Source of the DNA: Polynucleobacter sp. UK-Mo-2m-Kol15
GTDB taxonomy: Bacteria; Pseudomonadota; Gammaproteobacteria; Burkholderiales; Burkholderiaceae
Reading direction: 5' to 3'
NCBI RefSeq assembly: GCF_018881505.1
Contig: NZ_JACVQC010000001.1
Coordinates: 372,001-436,000, forward strand
DNA length: 64,000 nt
Made by a program: the position numbers and the translations under genes. A model generated the notes under the pieces. It saw only the letters and a program-made list of their open reading frames with translations. It was not told where the DNA came from and did not search any database. Shown here one piece after another: positions 31,602-40,124 of the stretch (the stretch's first letter is position 1; each line of letters starts with the position of its first letter).

Positions 31602-31625
31602 AGAGCTGTCAGATCTGGCAGCTCT
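31602..31625 (-). terminator. Near-perfect 24-nt inverted repeat after secA
   Basis: The arms AGAGCTGTCAGA and TCTGGCAGCTCT pair along their whole length apart from one symmetric mismatch. On the plus strand no U-run follows (GTAAGGCC). On the minus strand the stem is followed by TTTTTAAAT, so it has the form of an intrinsic terminator for leftward transcripts. It lies between co-oriented secA and argJ. Confidence 0.45.
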
Positions 31626-31653
31626 GTAAGGCCTCATCTACAATTGTCAGATC

Positions 31654-32889
31654 ATGACAGTTAACTTACCACTCCCCCAAAAAGATCAACTGAAGTCTGT
31701 TAAAGGTTTTCAGATGGGCATCGCAGAAGCTGGAATCAAAAAAGCCAACCGCAAGGATTTATTGGTGATGACCTTGACTCCCAATTCACAGGTTGCCGGT
31801 GTTTTTACCTTGAACCGCTTCTGTGCTGCCCCAGTTCAGATTTGCCAAGAGCATTTAGCCCTAGACGGGGCCAAAGGCGAGATCCGTGCTTTGGTAGTCA
31901 ATACTGGAAACGCGAATGCTGGAACTGGCGAGAGGGGTATGAAAGATGCCTTAGCAACATGTGCTGAGTTGGCTAAAGAACTTAGGCTCAACCCAGAGCA
32001 AATTCTGCCGTTTTCAACTGGCGTGATTCTCGAACCGCTCCCGATTGATAAATTGATTTCTGCTTTACCTAAAGCGGTTGCCAATTTAGGCGAAGATCAT
32101 TGGTTTGAAGCTGCAGAAGCCATCATGACAACTGATACTCAGCCTAAGGCTACGTCGATGATAGTGCAGACTCCAGCCGGTCCAGTGACCATGACGGGTA
32201 TTTGTAAGGGCGCAGGCATGATTCATCCAAACATGGCAACTATGTTGGGTTTCATTGCAACCGATGCTGGTTTTGCGCCAGGTTTACTGGGGCACTTGAC
32301 TCGTGAGGTTGCTGATCTTTCATTTAATGCCATTACGATTGATGGTGATACATCAACTAATGACTCATTCATCATTATGGCGACGGGGCAGTCAGCACTA
32401 CATATTCAATCAGCCGATGATGCTGGCTATGCTTTAGTTCGAACCGCATTGATTGATCTCGCATGCAAGCTTGCTCAAATGATTGTGAGAGACGGTGAAG
32501 GGGCGACTAAATTTATTACGATTGATGTACAGGGTGGTAAGAGTGAAGATGAGTGTCGCTTAGTCGCAGAGGCAATCGCCCATTCGCCTTTAGTAAAAAC
32601 CGCTTTCTTCGCTAGTGATCCTAATTTAGGCCGCATCCTCGCAGCAATTGGCTATGCTGGAATCATGGACCTTGACGTAAACCAAGTACAAATGTGGCTT
32701 GGAGATGTGTGGGTAGCTAAAAATGGTGGTCGTAATCCTGATTATCAGGAGGCTGATGGTCAAAGGGTGATGCAAGCCTCAGAAATTACAGTCAAAATCG
32801 ACTTGGGTCGCGGATCAGCACGGCAGAAGATGTGGACTTGTGACTTATCGCATGACTACGTTTCGATTAATGCAGATTATCGCTCATAG
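31654..32889 (+). CDS. argJ: Bifunctional ornithine acetyltransferase / N-acetylglutamate synthase
   Basis: ArgJ recycles the acetyl group from N-acetylornithine to glutamate in the arginine pathway. The 411-residue precursor self-cleaves before a Thr nucleophile, here T196 in [14 protein letters not shown], into alpha and beta subunits. Other landmarks are [18 protein letters not shown] at the N-terminus and [10 protein letters not shown] in the beta part. The start has no clear Shine-Dalgarno but matches the family N-terminus. Whether it also uses acetyl-CoA cannot be judged. Confidence 0.96.
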   Translation: MTVNLPLPQKDQLKSVKGFQMGIAEAGIKKANRKDLLVMTLTPNSQVAGVFTLNRFCAAPVQICQEHLALDGAKGEIRALVVNTGNANAGTGERGMKDALATCAELAKELRLNPEQILPFSTGVILEPLPIDKLISALPKAVANLGEDHWFEAAEAIMTTDTQPKATSMIVQTPAGPVTMTGICKGAGMIHPNMATMLGFIATDAGFAPGLLGHLTREVADLSFNAITIDGDTSTNDSFIIMATGQSALHIQSADDAGYALVRTALIDLACKLAQMIVRDGEGATKFITIDVQGGKSEDECRLVAEAIAHSPLVKTAFFASDPNLGRILAAIGYAGIMDLDVNQVQMWLGDVWVAKNGGRNPDYQEADGQRVMQASEITVKIDLGRGSARQKMWTCDLSHDYVSINADYRS

Positions 32890-32900
32890 GAATTTGTTAT

Positions 32901-33761
32901 ATGAATGAAAAATTAGAGCAATTACTCAATCATCTTGAAACTTTTTTACCAAAGCAGTTAACTGAAGAGCAATGGAAATCTTCGACTGCTTTTAGGTGGC
33001 GACGTCGCGACAGTATTTTTGGGAGTATTGGATTTTTACAGCCAGTCAAACATGTTGCAGATATTACTTTTGAAGACTTAAAAAACATCGATCATCAGCG
33101 TGATGCCATTCGTGACAATACAAAAAACTTTATTCATAAGAGGCCTGCCAATAATATTTTATTGACGGGTGCGCGTGGTACTGGAAAGTCTTCGCTTATA
33201 AAAGCAAGCTTGCACGAGTTCGCTGGTCAGGGTTTGCGTTTAATTGAGGTAGAAAAAGAGCATTTAGCTGACTTGGCTGATATCACTGATGTATTGGCTG
33301 ATCGGCCAGAGCGCTTCATTATTTTTTGTGATGATCTTTCATTTGAAGAGGGTGAATCTGGATATAAAGCCATGAAGTCAGCATTGGATGGCTCAGTATC
33401 AGCTCAGGTCGACAATATTTTGATTTATGCCACTTCTAACCGACGCCATCTCTTACCTGAGTATATGAAGGACAACGAAGGCTATGTACATGGCGATGTT
33501 GGAGAAATTCATCCAGGTGAAGTGGTTGAGGAAAAAATCTCTCTTTCAGAACGTTTTGGTTTGTGGCTCTCTTTCTACCCACCAAAACAAGATGAGTACC
33601 TGGAGATGGTTACGCATTGGTTGCGTCATTTTGGTTTGAGTGATGAGCAGGTTGAGAGCGCTAGGGCCGAAGCATTAGTTTGGGCCTTAGAGCGTGGTTC
33701 ACGATCTGGCCGTGTAGCTTGGCAGTTTGCTAAGCACTGGGCTGGATCACATGCCGTTTAA
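32901..33761 (+). CDS. DUF815 family AAA+ ATPase
   Basis: A 286-residue cytosolic P-loop ATPase. After a charged N-terminus comes the segment HVADITFEDLKNIDHQRDAI, then Walker A TGARGTGKSS (89-98) and a Walker B-like FIIFCDDLSFEEGE, a layout typical of DUF815 (COG2607). A sensor-1-like YATSNRRHLLPEYM follows. The function of the family is not established. It is in a compact string with argJ (11 bp) and mutT (13 bp), an order that recurs in betaproteobacteria. Confidence 0.85.
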   Translation: MNEKLEQLLNHLETFLPKQLTEEQWKSSTAFRWRRRDSIFGSIGFLQPVKHVADITFEDLKNIDHQRDAIRDNTKNFIHKRPANNILLTGARGTGKSSLIKASLHEFAGQGLRLIEVEKEHLADLADITDVLADRPERFIIFCDDLSFEEGESGYKAMKSALDGSVSAQVDNILIYATSNRRHLLPEYMKDNEGYVHGDVGEIHPGEVVEEKISLSERFGLWLSFYPPKQDEYLEMVTHWLRHFGLSDEQVESARAEALVWALERGSRSGRVAWQFAKHWAGSHAV

Positions 33762-33774
33762 TTGCTGATCGCTT

Positions 33775-34191
33775 ATGAGTGACCCTAATCGTCCTGTCAC
33801 GGAAGTTGCGGCCGGAATCTTGTTGGATGCAGAGGGGTACTATCTTTTAGGTCAGCGCCCAGAGGGCAAGCCCTATGCTGGTTATTGGGAGATTCCTGGC
33901 GGAAAAATTGAGCGTGGTGAATCTGTGTTTGCAGCACTAAAACGTGAATTGCAAGAAGAGCTTGGAATTGACATTGAATCCAGTGAAAAGTTGGTCGTTT
34001 TAGAGCATGACTATCCACATGCTTATGTTCGTTTGCATGTCAGCATTATTAGAAAATGGACTGGAACACCAAAAGGATGTGAGGGGCAAGCGCTATCTTG
34101 GCAATTGCTTGGTGATGCACTTCCAACTGTGGAGCCTTTACTGCCAGCGGCATGGCCAATGCTAGAAAAACTGAAGTTACTTAAGACTTAA
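33775..34191 (+). CDS. mutT: 8-oxo-dGTP diphosphatase-like Nudix hydrolase
   Basis: MutT sanitises oxidised dGTP. The 138-residue protein carries a complete Nudix box from G43 to I65 with the pattern GxxxxxExxxxxxxREL.EELGI, preceded by YAGYWEIPGG. The length is close to E. coli MutT (129). The C-terminal part, with W and P residues after LSWQLLGDALPTVEPLLPAAWP, resembles MutT. It converges with zapD, overlapping by 4 bp. Confidence 0.88.
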   Translation: MSDPNRPVTEVAAGILLDAEGYYLLGQRPEGKPYAGYWEIPGGKIERGESVFAALKRELQEELGIDIESSEKLVVLEHDYPHAYVRLHVSIIRKWTGTPKGCEGQALSWQLLGDALPTVEPLLPAAWPMLEKLKLLKT

Positions 34192-34940
34192 AGTTGGCAG
34201 AGGGTGAGTCTAAATGGCACATCTTCATTCATGATCTGGGGTTTTTTATCCCCACTTGCCCTTAAAAATCGAATAGATAGTAAATATTTATTTGCACTAA
34301 TTTCAGAGAAGAGGGTGTCATCCTCCACTGCAATTCGCATGAGTTGATAAACCTTGCCCGATGGAGCCTGCTGATAAGAACCTTGGTGCGCAACGACATC
34401 TTTGGCTTCACCGGATTGGCGAAGTAATCTCAGGAAAATTTGGCAAGCTTCATGCCATGGTAGCAATGGTGCAACGTATTTTTCAAGTAACTCCCTACGT
34501 TGAGTTGAGGGAGTATTTTTCCAGGCGTGATAACTCGGCAAATCAATCGGGCTTGTTCCGCCTGGAATATTTAATCGTGTACGAATAGCATTAAGCCATT
34601 CACTCTCAGTGATGGCAGAATTTGGTTTGCCCATAGACTGATTAATATTCAGAGCAGCCTTATCAATTTCAGATAGCGTTTTTGTGAGCGCCTCTTGATC
34701 TACTTTTTGAGAAGACTTTAAACCATTTAAGGCATATTTTTGACGCTCAAATTCTTTGAGCAGTAGGGATTTGATATCACCTCGTGAGCCAATATCACCT
34801 AAGTCAAATAGCATTGCAATAGCATTATGGTGCAGCTCGGGATCGTCAGATCTTGCAAAGTGATTAAAGCGGGCGAATAAATACTCCAGCCGAAGCATGC
34901 TTCGAACTAATTCATTGAAGGGGTATTCGTAGACAATCAC
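34188..34940 (-). CDS. zapD: Cell division protein ZapD
   Basis: ZapD (DUF1342) is a cytosolic Z-ring-associated protein that crosslinks FtsZ filaments by binding the FtsZ C-terminal peptide. The 250-residue protein begins IVYEYPFNELVRSMLRLEYLFARF, followed by DLGDIGSRGDIKSLLLKE, LPSYHAW and a late RLTLCQL, all family landmarks. The start is a GTG at 34940 with no obvious Shine-Dalgarno. It lies downstream of coaE, the same pairing as in E. coli (coaE-zapD-yacG), but no yacG is seen here. Confidence 0.93.
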   Translation of the reverse strand: MIVYEYPFNELVRSMLRLEYLFARFNHFARSDDPELHHNAIAMLFDLGDIGSRGDIKSLLLKEFERQKYALNGLKSSQKVDQEALTKTLSEIDKAALNINQSMGKPNSAITESEWLNAIRTRLNIPGGTSPIDLPSYHAWKNTPSTQRRELLEKYVAPLLPWHEACQIFLRLLRQSGEAKDVVAHQGSYQQAPSGKVYQLMRIAVEDDTLFSEISANKYLLSIRFLRASGDKKPQIMNEDVPFRLTLCQL

Positions 34941-34974
34941 AAGTCTATATTCTATGACGAACTCAGGGGAAGCT

Positions 34975-35637
34975 CTAAATTTTCAGTAAATCTTGATGGA
35001 GCTTTAAAACCTCTAATTTGAGATCCTCTAAGCTACCCTGATTTTCAATCACGGCATTTGCTGCTGCTAGACGAGTGTTTCGCTTAGTTTGTGCTTTGAG
35101 TATATTTTCAACTTCTGGGCGCGTCATATTGTTGCGGCGCATCACTCTTAGGATTTGGGTTTCTTCTGGGCAATCTACCACCGCTAGGTAGTCAATTAGC
35201 TTTAGCCACCTTCCAGACTCAATCAGCAATGGGACCACAAAAACAAGGTAGGGTACTTTAGATTTCGCCAATTCACAGGCTTGCTTGATGGTTTCCTGTT
35301 GAATCAGGGGGTGGGTAATCTGTTCTAGGATTTGACGAGCCCCAGAATCCTTAAATACTAAAGTCCGCATTTTGGGTCTGTTGAGGGCGCCTTCAGGATT
35401 GATGAAGTCATCCCCAAATGCGCTGGCAATCAGGGGAATTGCTTTTCCTCCGGGGGCGGTAATTTGATGGGAAATCAGGTCTGTATCAATCACCCCGGCC
35501 CCAAACTCACCAAGTAGCTTGCTTACTGCTGTTTTCCCGGACCCAATGCCGCCTGTTAAGCCAATTAAAGGGATCTGCTCCTTCAGGGCCGCTAGATCAG
35601 CTTGGGTAGGATTAAGGTTGGAATGAATTGAGGCCAT
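34975..35637 (-). CDS. coaE: Dephospho-CoA kinase
   Basis: CoaE performs the last step of coenzyme A synthesis. The 220-residue kinase shows the P-loop GLTGGIGSGKTAVS (about 26-39), the DTDLISHQI segment, FKDSGARQILEQITHPLI and VVPLLIESGRW. The ATG at 35637 lies 46 bp inside the end of pilD; no later ATG, GTG or TTG precedes the P-loop, so this overlap is probably real. An AAGGAG lies inside the coding region before the P-loop but has no start codon at the right distance. Confidence 0.95.
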   Translation of the reverse strand: MASIHSNLNPTQADLAALKEQIPLIGLTGGIGSGKTAVSKLLGEFGAGVIDTDLISHQITAPGGKAIPLIASAFGDDFINPEGALNRPKMRTLVFKDSGARQILEQITHPLIQQETIKQACELAKSKVPYLVFVVPLLIESGRWLKLIDYLAVVDCPEETQILRVMRRNNMTRPEVENILKAQTKRNTRLAAANAVIENQGSLEDLKLEVLKLHQDLLKI

Positions 35638-36092
35638 AGCAACTCAATGATGCCAGCAATCACTATAAAGGGTCCAAAAGGGAAAGCTTGCTGTAATTGA
35701 AAGTTACGCCATTTAAGCCAGATAATGCCTCCCACTAGGCCGGTCAAAGAGGCAATGAGTAGGACGCTGGGTAGGGCGCTCCAGCCCAACCAGGCGCCCA
35801 GCGCCGCCAAGAGCTTAGCATCACCCATGCCAATACCATTATGGCCTTTTAGGAGGCGATAGCCATAGTTTAATATCCACAGCGCCCCAAATCCAAGGCA
35901 TGCCCCAAGTAGCGCAGAGCTTAGGTTGGTAAAGGGTGCGTCCGAGAGGATATTAAAAGCAATGCCCAGAAAAATCATGGGAAGCGTGATGGTGTTCGGT
36001 AGTCGAAAAGTGCGCCAATCGATATAGGCTAAATAAATCAAAGCCAATATCAGAAGTACTTTAACTATCCAGATACTTTCGTTGGTGTTCAC
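35592..36092 (-). CDS. pilD: Prepilin peptidase, catalytic domain only
   Basis: A 166-residue A24 aspartic peptidase that cleaves prepilin leader peptides. Both catalytic aspartates are visible: the first in YIDWRTFRLPN (D25) and the second in the GMGDAKLLAALGAWLGW motif near residue 92. Typical PilD proteins of about 270-290 residues begin with a zinc-binding cysteine region and an extra membrane part that carries N-methyltransferase activity; that half is missing. The GTG start overlaps the pilC stop (TAGTG), leaving no room for it. About six hydrophobic helices are seen. It belongs to pilB-pilC-pilD. Confidence 0.9.
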   Translation of the reverse strand: MNTNESIWIVKVLLILALIYLAYIDWRTFRLPNTITLPMIFLGIAFNILSDAPFTNLSSALLGACLGFGALWILNYGYRLLKGHNGIGMGDAKLLAALGAWLGWSALPSVLLIASLTGLVGGIIWLKWRNFQLQQAFPFGPFIVIAGIIELLWPQFIPTLILPKLI

Positions 36093-37150
36093 TAAACGAT
36101 TTGTCCTAAATTAAAGATGGGTAGATAGAGGATTATCACTAAGCTGCCAATAATGGCGCCAACCAAAAGAATTAGTGCTGGCTCCAAGCTTTGACTCAGT
36201 GTATTAAGTTGACTGCTCAACTGAAATCCTAGGGTGCTGGCCCGTTTATTTAACATCTCAGCCAATGATCCACTTTCAGCAGCAATATGAAGCAGTAAAA
36301 GTGTTTCAACATCCAGCAGGTATGAGTAAGGATCCGCTCTTTTGAGAGAATCTCCCAAAGCCCAGCCGCGAGTAATGTGTTTAAAAATTTCGGCACTAAA
36401 GTTGTGACTCACCCAGTGATTTGAGGATTGTGCAGTAACTCTTAGGGCATCCGGTAAGGGTAAGCCGGTTTCTAGTAGGTGTCCCAAGGTTCGGCACCAA
36501 TGACAGAGTGTTGCCAGTCTGAATAGATTGCCAAAAAATGGAATACGTAATAAGAGTGAATCACAGTATTTTTGGAATGCGCTTGATTTGATCCATAAGT
36601 AAACAAAACTAGCGACCATCATGAGCGCACTTAGCATTATTTCCAGAAAGTAATTTTGGATAACTGTTGAGATGGAGATGAGAATTTTGGTTGGTGCCGG
36701 CAGTTCTGCCTGAAAATGCCCAAAGACCTCTTTAAAAACAGGTACAACCCAAATCATCATCACCAGAATAAGTAGGCAAGAGGTGGCTAAGGTAATTGCA
36801 GGATAGGTTAGCGACTGCTGTACTTTTCTTCGTAACTCAATTTGGGCTTCCAGTTGCTGTGAAATGGTGCACAGTGCCAAACTGAGATCACCAGTTCTCT
36901 CGCTGACTCTAATTAGGTTAGAAAACTCCTGGGAAAATTTTCCATCTTGCGCGCTTAAGCAAAAAGAAAAACTATTACCCATTTGAAGTTGAACTCGAAT
37001 ATCCTCTAACCAAGCTTGCCAAGGCTTTGGCGCAGACTGAATCAATAGCTGTATTGCATTCAGTAGGGGAAGTCCAGCCTGAAGAAGGGTGAGCATTTGC
37101 TGTGCAAAATGGAGTTGCTCAGACTTGCTGAGCTTTCTATTAAAAAGCAT
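36092..37150 (-). CDS. pilC: Type IV pilus inner-membrane platform protein PilC
   Basis: PilC (T2SSF/GspF family) is the polytopic platform that couples the assembly ATPase to pilin polymerisation. The 352-residue protein contains two T2SSF repeats: the first around FAQQMLTLLQAGLPLLNAIQLL and the second around LATLCHWCRTLGHLLETGLPLPDAL. Three strong transmembrane spans lie near 120-140, 165-190 and 325-345. It starts 5 bp after the pilB stop and overlaps pilD. No pilin gene is adjacent. Confidence 0.93.
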   Translation of the reverse strand: MLFNRKLSKSEQLHFAQQMLTLLQAGLPLLNAIQLLIQSAPKPWQAWLEDIRVQLQMGNSFSFCLSAQDGKFSQEFSNLIRVSERTGDLSLALCTISQQLEAQIELRRKVQQSLTYPAITLATSCLLILVMMIWVVPVFKEVFGHFQAELPAPTKILISISTVIQNYFLEIMLSALMMVASFVYLWIKSSAFQKYCDSLLLRIPFFGNLFRLATLCHWCRTLGHLLETGLPLPDALRVTAQSSNHWVSHNFSAEIFKHITRGWALGDSLKRADPYSYLLDVETLLLLHIAAESGSLAEMLNKRASTLGFQLSSQLNTLSQSLEPALILLVGAIIGSLVIILYLPIFNLGQIV

Positions 37151-37155
37151 TCAGA

Positions 37156-38226
37156 CTAATGCCATGCACCAAGCTCAGAATCTAGCGATATCTGATCTAT
37201 TAATCCTGATCTCAGCAATTCCATGCCCGCCGAGTAAATATCCAAGGTTTGATGTGCTGCAAATAACTGCTTACCCCCCAAGACCTCATGGACGCCCACT
37301 CGACCAAAATAGCCTGACCCCTTACAAAGTTCGCAAGGGTTTTTATTTGCAGTTAGAGTGCATTGTTTGCAAAGCTTGCGAATCAATCTTTGAGAGCTTA
37401 CACATCTCAGGCAAGATTCGATGGACTCTTGATCTATGCCTAGACTTTTGAGTCGGCTTAAGGCACCAATGGCATTGCGCGTATGAAGAGTACTCAGAAC
37501 TAAATGCCCTGTTTGTGCCGCTTGAATGGCAAGCTGCGCGCTATCGGTATCACGTATTTCACCAATCATAATGACATCCGGATCTTGACGTAGGAGTGCA
37601 CGAATAATGGTTGGAAAATCTAACCCTGCTTTTGGGTGGTAGGCCACTTGATTTACTCCGGGAAGTCGGATTTCAATAGGGTCTTCGACGGAGCAAATAT
37701 TGCGCTGTACTTGGTTAAGGGCACTCAAGCAGCTGTACAAAGTTCGCGTCTTTCCGCTTCCAGTTGGACCTGTAACCAGAATCAATCCATTAGTTTGCCT
37801 AATAGCTTCTTGAAATATTCCTAGTTGCTCAGGTAACAGGCCAATTTGATTAAGAGCCAATTCCTCGAGGCGACTTGGCAGGATACGCACAACAGCTTTT
37901 TCACCATGCAAAGTGGGAAGAATAGATACTCGGCAATCAATATTGGGGTGGCTAAAGTCGCGTCCAATCACCAGACGCCCATCTTGAGGCAAACGCTTTT
38001 CTGCGATATCGAGACGCGCCAATATTTTGATACGAGTAATTAAGCGCTCATGTAAATCAATGGTGTATTGCTGATGTAAGGTGAGGCGACCATCTATTCT
38101 GATACGTACCACTGTTTCTTGAGATCTTGCCTCAATATGAATATCCGTAGCCCGATTATTTAATGCATCAACAGTGATGTCATGCCAGGTCCGGATAATG
38201 TGAGAGTCATGCAGTAGCTCGCTCAA
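37156..38226 (-). CDS. pilB: Type IV pilus / type II secretion assembly ATPase, PilB/GspE-like, short form
   Basis: A 356-residue secretion ATPase. Walker A GPTGSGKT at 153-160, the Asp-box region CSVEDPIEIRLPGVNQV, Walker B MIGEIRDTDSAQLA, a His box with LSTLHTRNAIGAL, and a zinc tetracysteine (LCKQC ... CELCKGSGYFGRVGVHEV) are all present. Full PilB and GspE proteins are about 500-570 residues and start with MshEN/T2SSE-N domains; here these are absent. The start is TTG at 38226, overlapping the stop of the CorC-like gene, and lacks a clear ribosome site, so the exact N-terminus is uncertain. Confidence 0.9.
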   Translation of the reverse strand: MSELLHDSHIIRTWHDITVDALNNRATDIHIEARSQETVVRIRIDGRLTLHQQYTIDLHERLITRIKILARLDIAEKRLPQDGRLVIGRDFSHPNIDCRVSILPTLHGEKAVVRILPSRLEELALNQIGLLPEQLGIFQEAIRQTNGLILVTGPTGSGKTRTLYSCLSALNQVQRNICSVEDPIEIRLPGVNQVAYHPKAGLDFPTIIRALLRQDPDVIMIGEIRDTDSAQLAIQAAQTGHLVLSTLHTRNAIGALSRLKSLGIDQESIESCLRCVSSQRLIRKLCKQCTLTANKNPCELCKGSGYFGRVGVHEVLGGKQLFAAHQTLDIYSAGMELLRSGLIDQISLDSELGAWH

Positions 38227-39512
38227 TCCTGATTTAGCTGAGTAAGGGGCCGGTATAACTTGACTGTTTTTACGGCGTGCTCATCAAACTGAACGATTTC
38301 CATAACAACGTCAGAAATCCGAATGCTGACATCGTAATCAGGAATGGCCTCAAGCTTTTCAAGGATGAGGCCATTTAAGGTGCGCGGCCCATCCAGTGGA
38401 AGGTCTAGTTTTAAGAGACGGTTTAAGTCCCGCAATGATGTACTTCCGCTGGCTAGGTAAGTGCCATCAGCAAGCCAATGCGGTTCGTTTGATAAATTAG
38501 AGAATGATGTAGTGAACTCGCCGATGAGCTCTTCGACGATGTCCTCAAAAGTGACTAGACCAAGCACTTCCCCATATTCGTTTACCACTAAGCTTAAGCG
38601 TTGTTGGTTATCTTGGAAAAATTGCATCTGCTGCAAAACAGGTGTCCCGCTAGGTATGAAATAAGGTTCACTAAGTAAAGACCTAAAGTCTTGGTGATGA
38701 AGCTCTGTATCACCCAGCAATGAGAGTACTTTTTTTACAGAAAGAATGCCAACGATCCGCTCAGAGTCACCATCGCATACGGGAAGCTTATTGTGATAGC
38801 AAGTCTCTAGTTGCTCAATGACCTCGTTAATAGGTCTTGAGAGATCTAAAACTTCAATCTTTGAGCGGGGCGTCATCACATCATCAACCAAGATATTTTC
38901 AAGATTAAAAAGGTTGAGCAGAATATTGCGATGATGGGCAGAAACAAAGCGATTCGATTCGAGAACTAAGCTGCGCAATTCTTCTTTACTCATCACCCTG
39001 CTATCAGTTGATGCTTGTAATCCGAAGATCTTCATTAATCCAGATACAAAGCTATTAATGAACCAGAGCAAGGGCTTGAGTATGAAGGTAAGGGGGAGAA
39101 TGAACCAGCCAACATTACTGGCAATCTTTTCAGGAAAAGCTGTGCCAATCACTTTTGGCGTGATCTCACTAAAAATAATGATGAGTAGTGCAACAACCAA
39201 TGTAGCAATTGATAACACCAGGCCGCTATCGCCAAAAATATGTAAGGCAATCCCGGTAACTAAAATTGGAAGAATGGTGTTGATGAGGTTGTTAGAGATC
39301 AGCAGCACTGAAAGTAGTGAATCAATCCGCTTTAATAATTTTTCAGCAAGCGCAGCCCCAGCATTCCCACCATTTGCCATTGCACGTAGGCGATGACGAT
39401 TAGAGGAAAGCATGCTTGTCTCAGCCATGGAAAAGAAGCCGGATAGTGCGAGTAAAAATAGGACTAATGCAACTTGGCCAATAAAGGGCCAATCATCAAA
39501 AAAAGTGTCCAT
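38223..39512 (-). CDS. HlyC/CorC (CNNM) family transporter-associated protein
   Basis: A 429-residue inner-membrane protein with an N-terminal DUF21/CNNM domain (about residues 10-190, four hydrophobic helices, AETSMLSSNRHRLRAMANGG), two CBS domains around VMTPRSKIEVLDLS and the ALVVNEYGEVLGLVTFEDIVEELIGE-like stretch near residues 298-324, and a C-terminal CorC_HlyC domain. Family members (YfjD, YtfL, MpfA) are implicated in Mg2+ or Co2+ efflux; the substrate here is inferred only. It is upstream of pilB with a 4-bp overlap, so the pil genes may depend on its transcript. Confidence 0.9.
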   Translation of the reverse strand: MDTFFDDWPFIGQVALVLFLLALSGFFSMAETSMLSSNRHRLRAMANGGNAGAALAEKLLKRIDSLLSVLLISNNLINTILPILVTGIALHIFGDSGLVLSIATLVVALLIIIFSEITPKVIGTAFPEKIASNVGWFILPLTFILKPLLWFINSFVSGLMKIFGLQASTDSRVMSKEELRSLVLESNRFVSAHHRNILLNLFNLENILVDDVMTPRSKIEVLDLSRPINEVIEQLETCYHNKLPVCDGDSERIVGILSVKKVLSLLGDTELHHQDFRSLLSEPYFIPSGTPVLQQMQFFQDNQQRLSLVVNEYGEVLGLVTFEDIVEELIGEFTTSFSNLSNEPHWLADGTYLASGSTSLRDLNRLLKLDLPLDGPRTLNGLILEKLEAIPDYDVSIRISDVVMEIVQFDEHAVKTVKLYRPLTQLNQD

Positions 39513-39629
39513 CAGTTATGCCTGCAAAGAATAGGGAACAACCAATATAGCAAAGTGCTATTTCACTAGCTATAGTTGTTTCGGAATACTGACCAAATTT
39601 ATACTTCAATATGTGTCAGAATCTTCGGC

Positions 39630-40124
39630 ATGACCACACTTATATCAACTGAGTATTGCGTGATATCCGCCCCTTTTGGGTGCCTAGGTGTGCAAACGGA
39701 GTTGGTGGATGGCAGTTTGATGATCTCAAAAATCGATTATTTGCCTCTCAGTACCGCATTAATCTCCCCGAAAAATGCCTTGGCTAAAGCATTTTCAAAA
39801 CAGTGCTCTCAATACTTTAATGATGCTTCATTTAGATTTGAAGTCCCACTGAAGCCCGCAGGAACAGTTCATCAGCAAAAAGTATGGAATGCCGCACTAG
39901 ATATTGAGGTGGGAAAGACAAGCACCTATGGTGAGATTGCAAGCAAGATTAAAAGTGGTCCTCGTGCAGTCGGTACCGCTTGCGGTGCAAATCCTTATCC
40001 CTTGGTGACTCCATGTCATAGAGTAGTTTCAGCACAAGGTCTTGGTGGTTTTATGAAAGAAGATACCCCTGGTTTTTATCGCCAGATCAAGGTTTGGCTT
40101 CTAAAGCATGAGGGCGTACTTTAA
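39630..40124 (+). CDS. ogt: Methylated-DNA:protein-cysteine methyltransferase
   Basis: Ogt/AGT repairs O6-alkylguanine by suicidal transfer to a Cys. The acceptor Cys is C129 in VTPCHRVVS, counted from the ATG at 39630; GKTSTYGEIA and the helix-turn-helix segment RAVGTACGANP precede it, and GGFMKED follows. The frame is open upstream to a TTG at 39576, but the ATG gives a normal length of 164 residues. No strong Shine-Dalgarno is seen. It converges with the squalene/phytoene synthase-like gene, overlapping by 4 bp. Whether it is ogt or the C-terminal-like ada paralogue is not distinguishable, since no AdaA domain is attached. Confidence 0.92.
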   Translation: MTTLISTEYCVISAPFGCLGVQTELVDGSLMISKIDYLPLSTALISPKNALAKAFSKQCSQYFNDASFRFEVPLKPAGTVHQQKVWNAALDIEVGKTSTYGEIASKIKSGPRAVGTACGANPYPLVTPCHRVVSAQGLGGFMKEDTPGFYRQIKVWLLKHEGVL

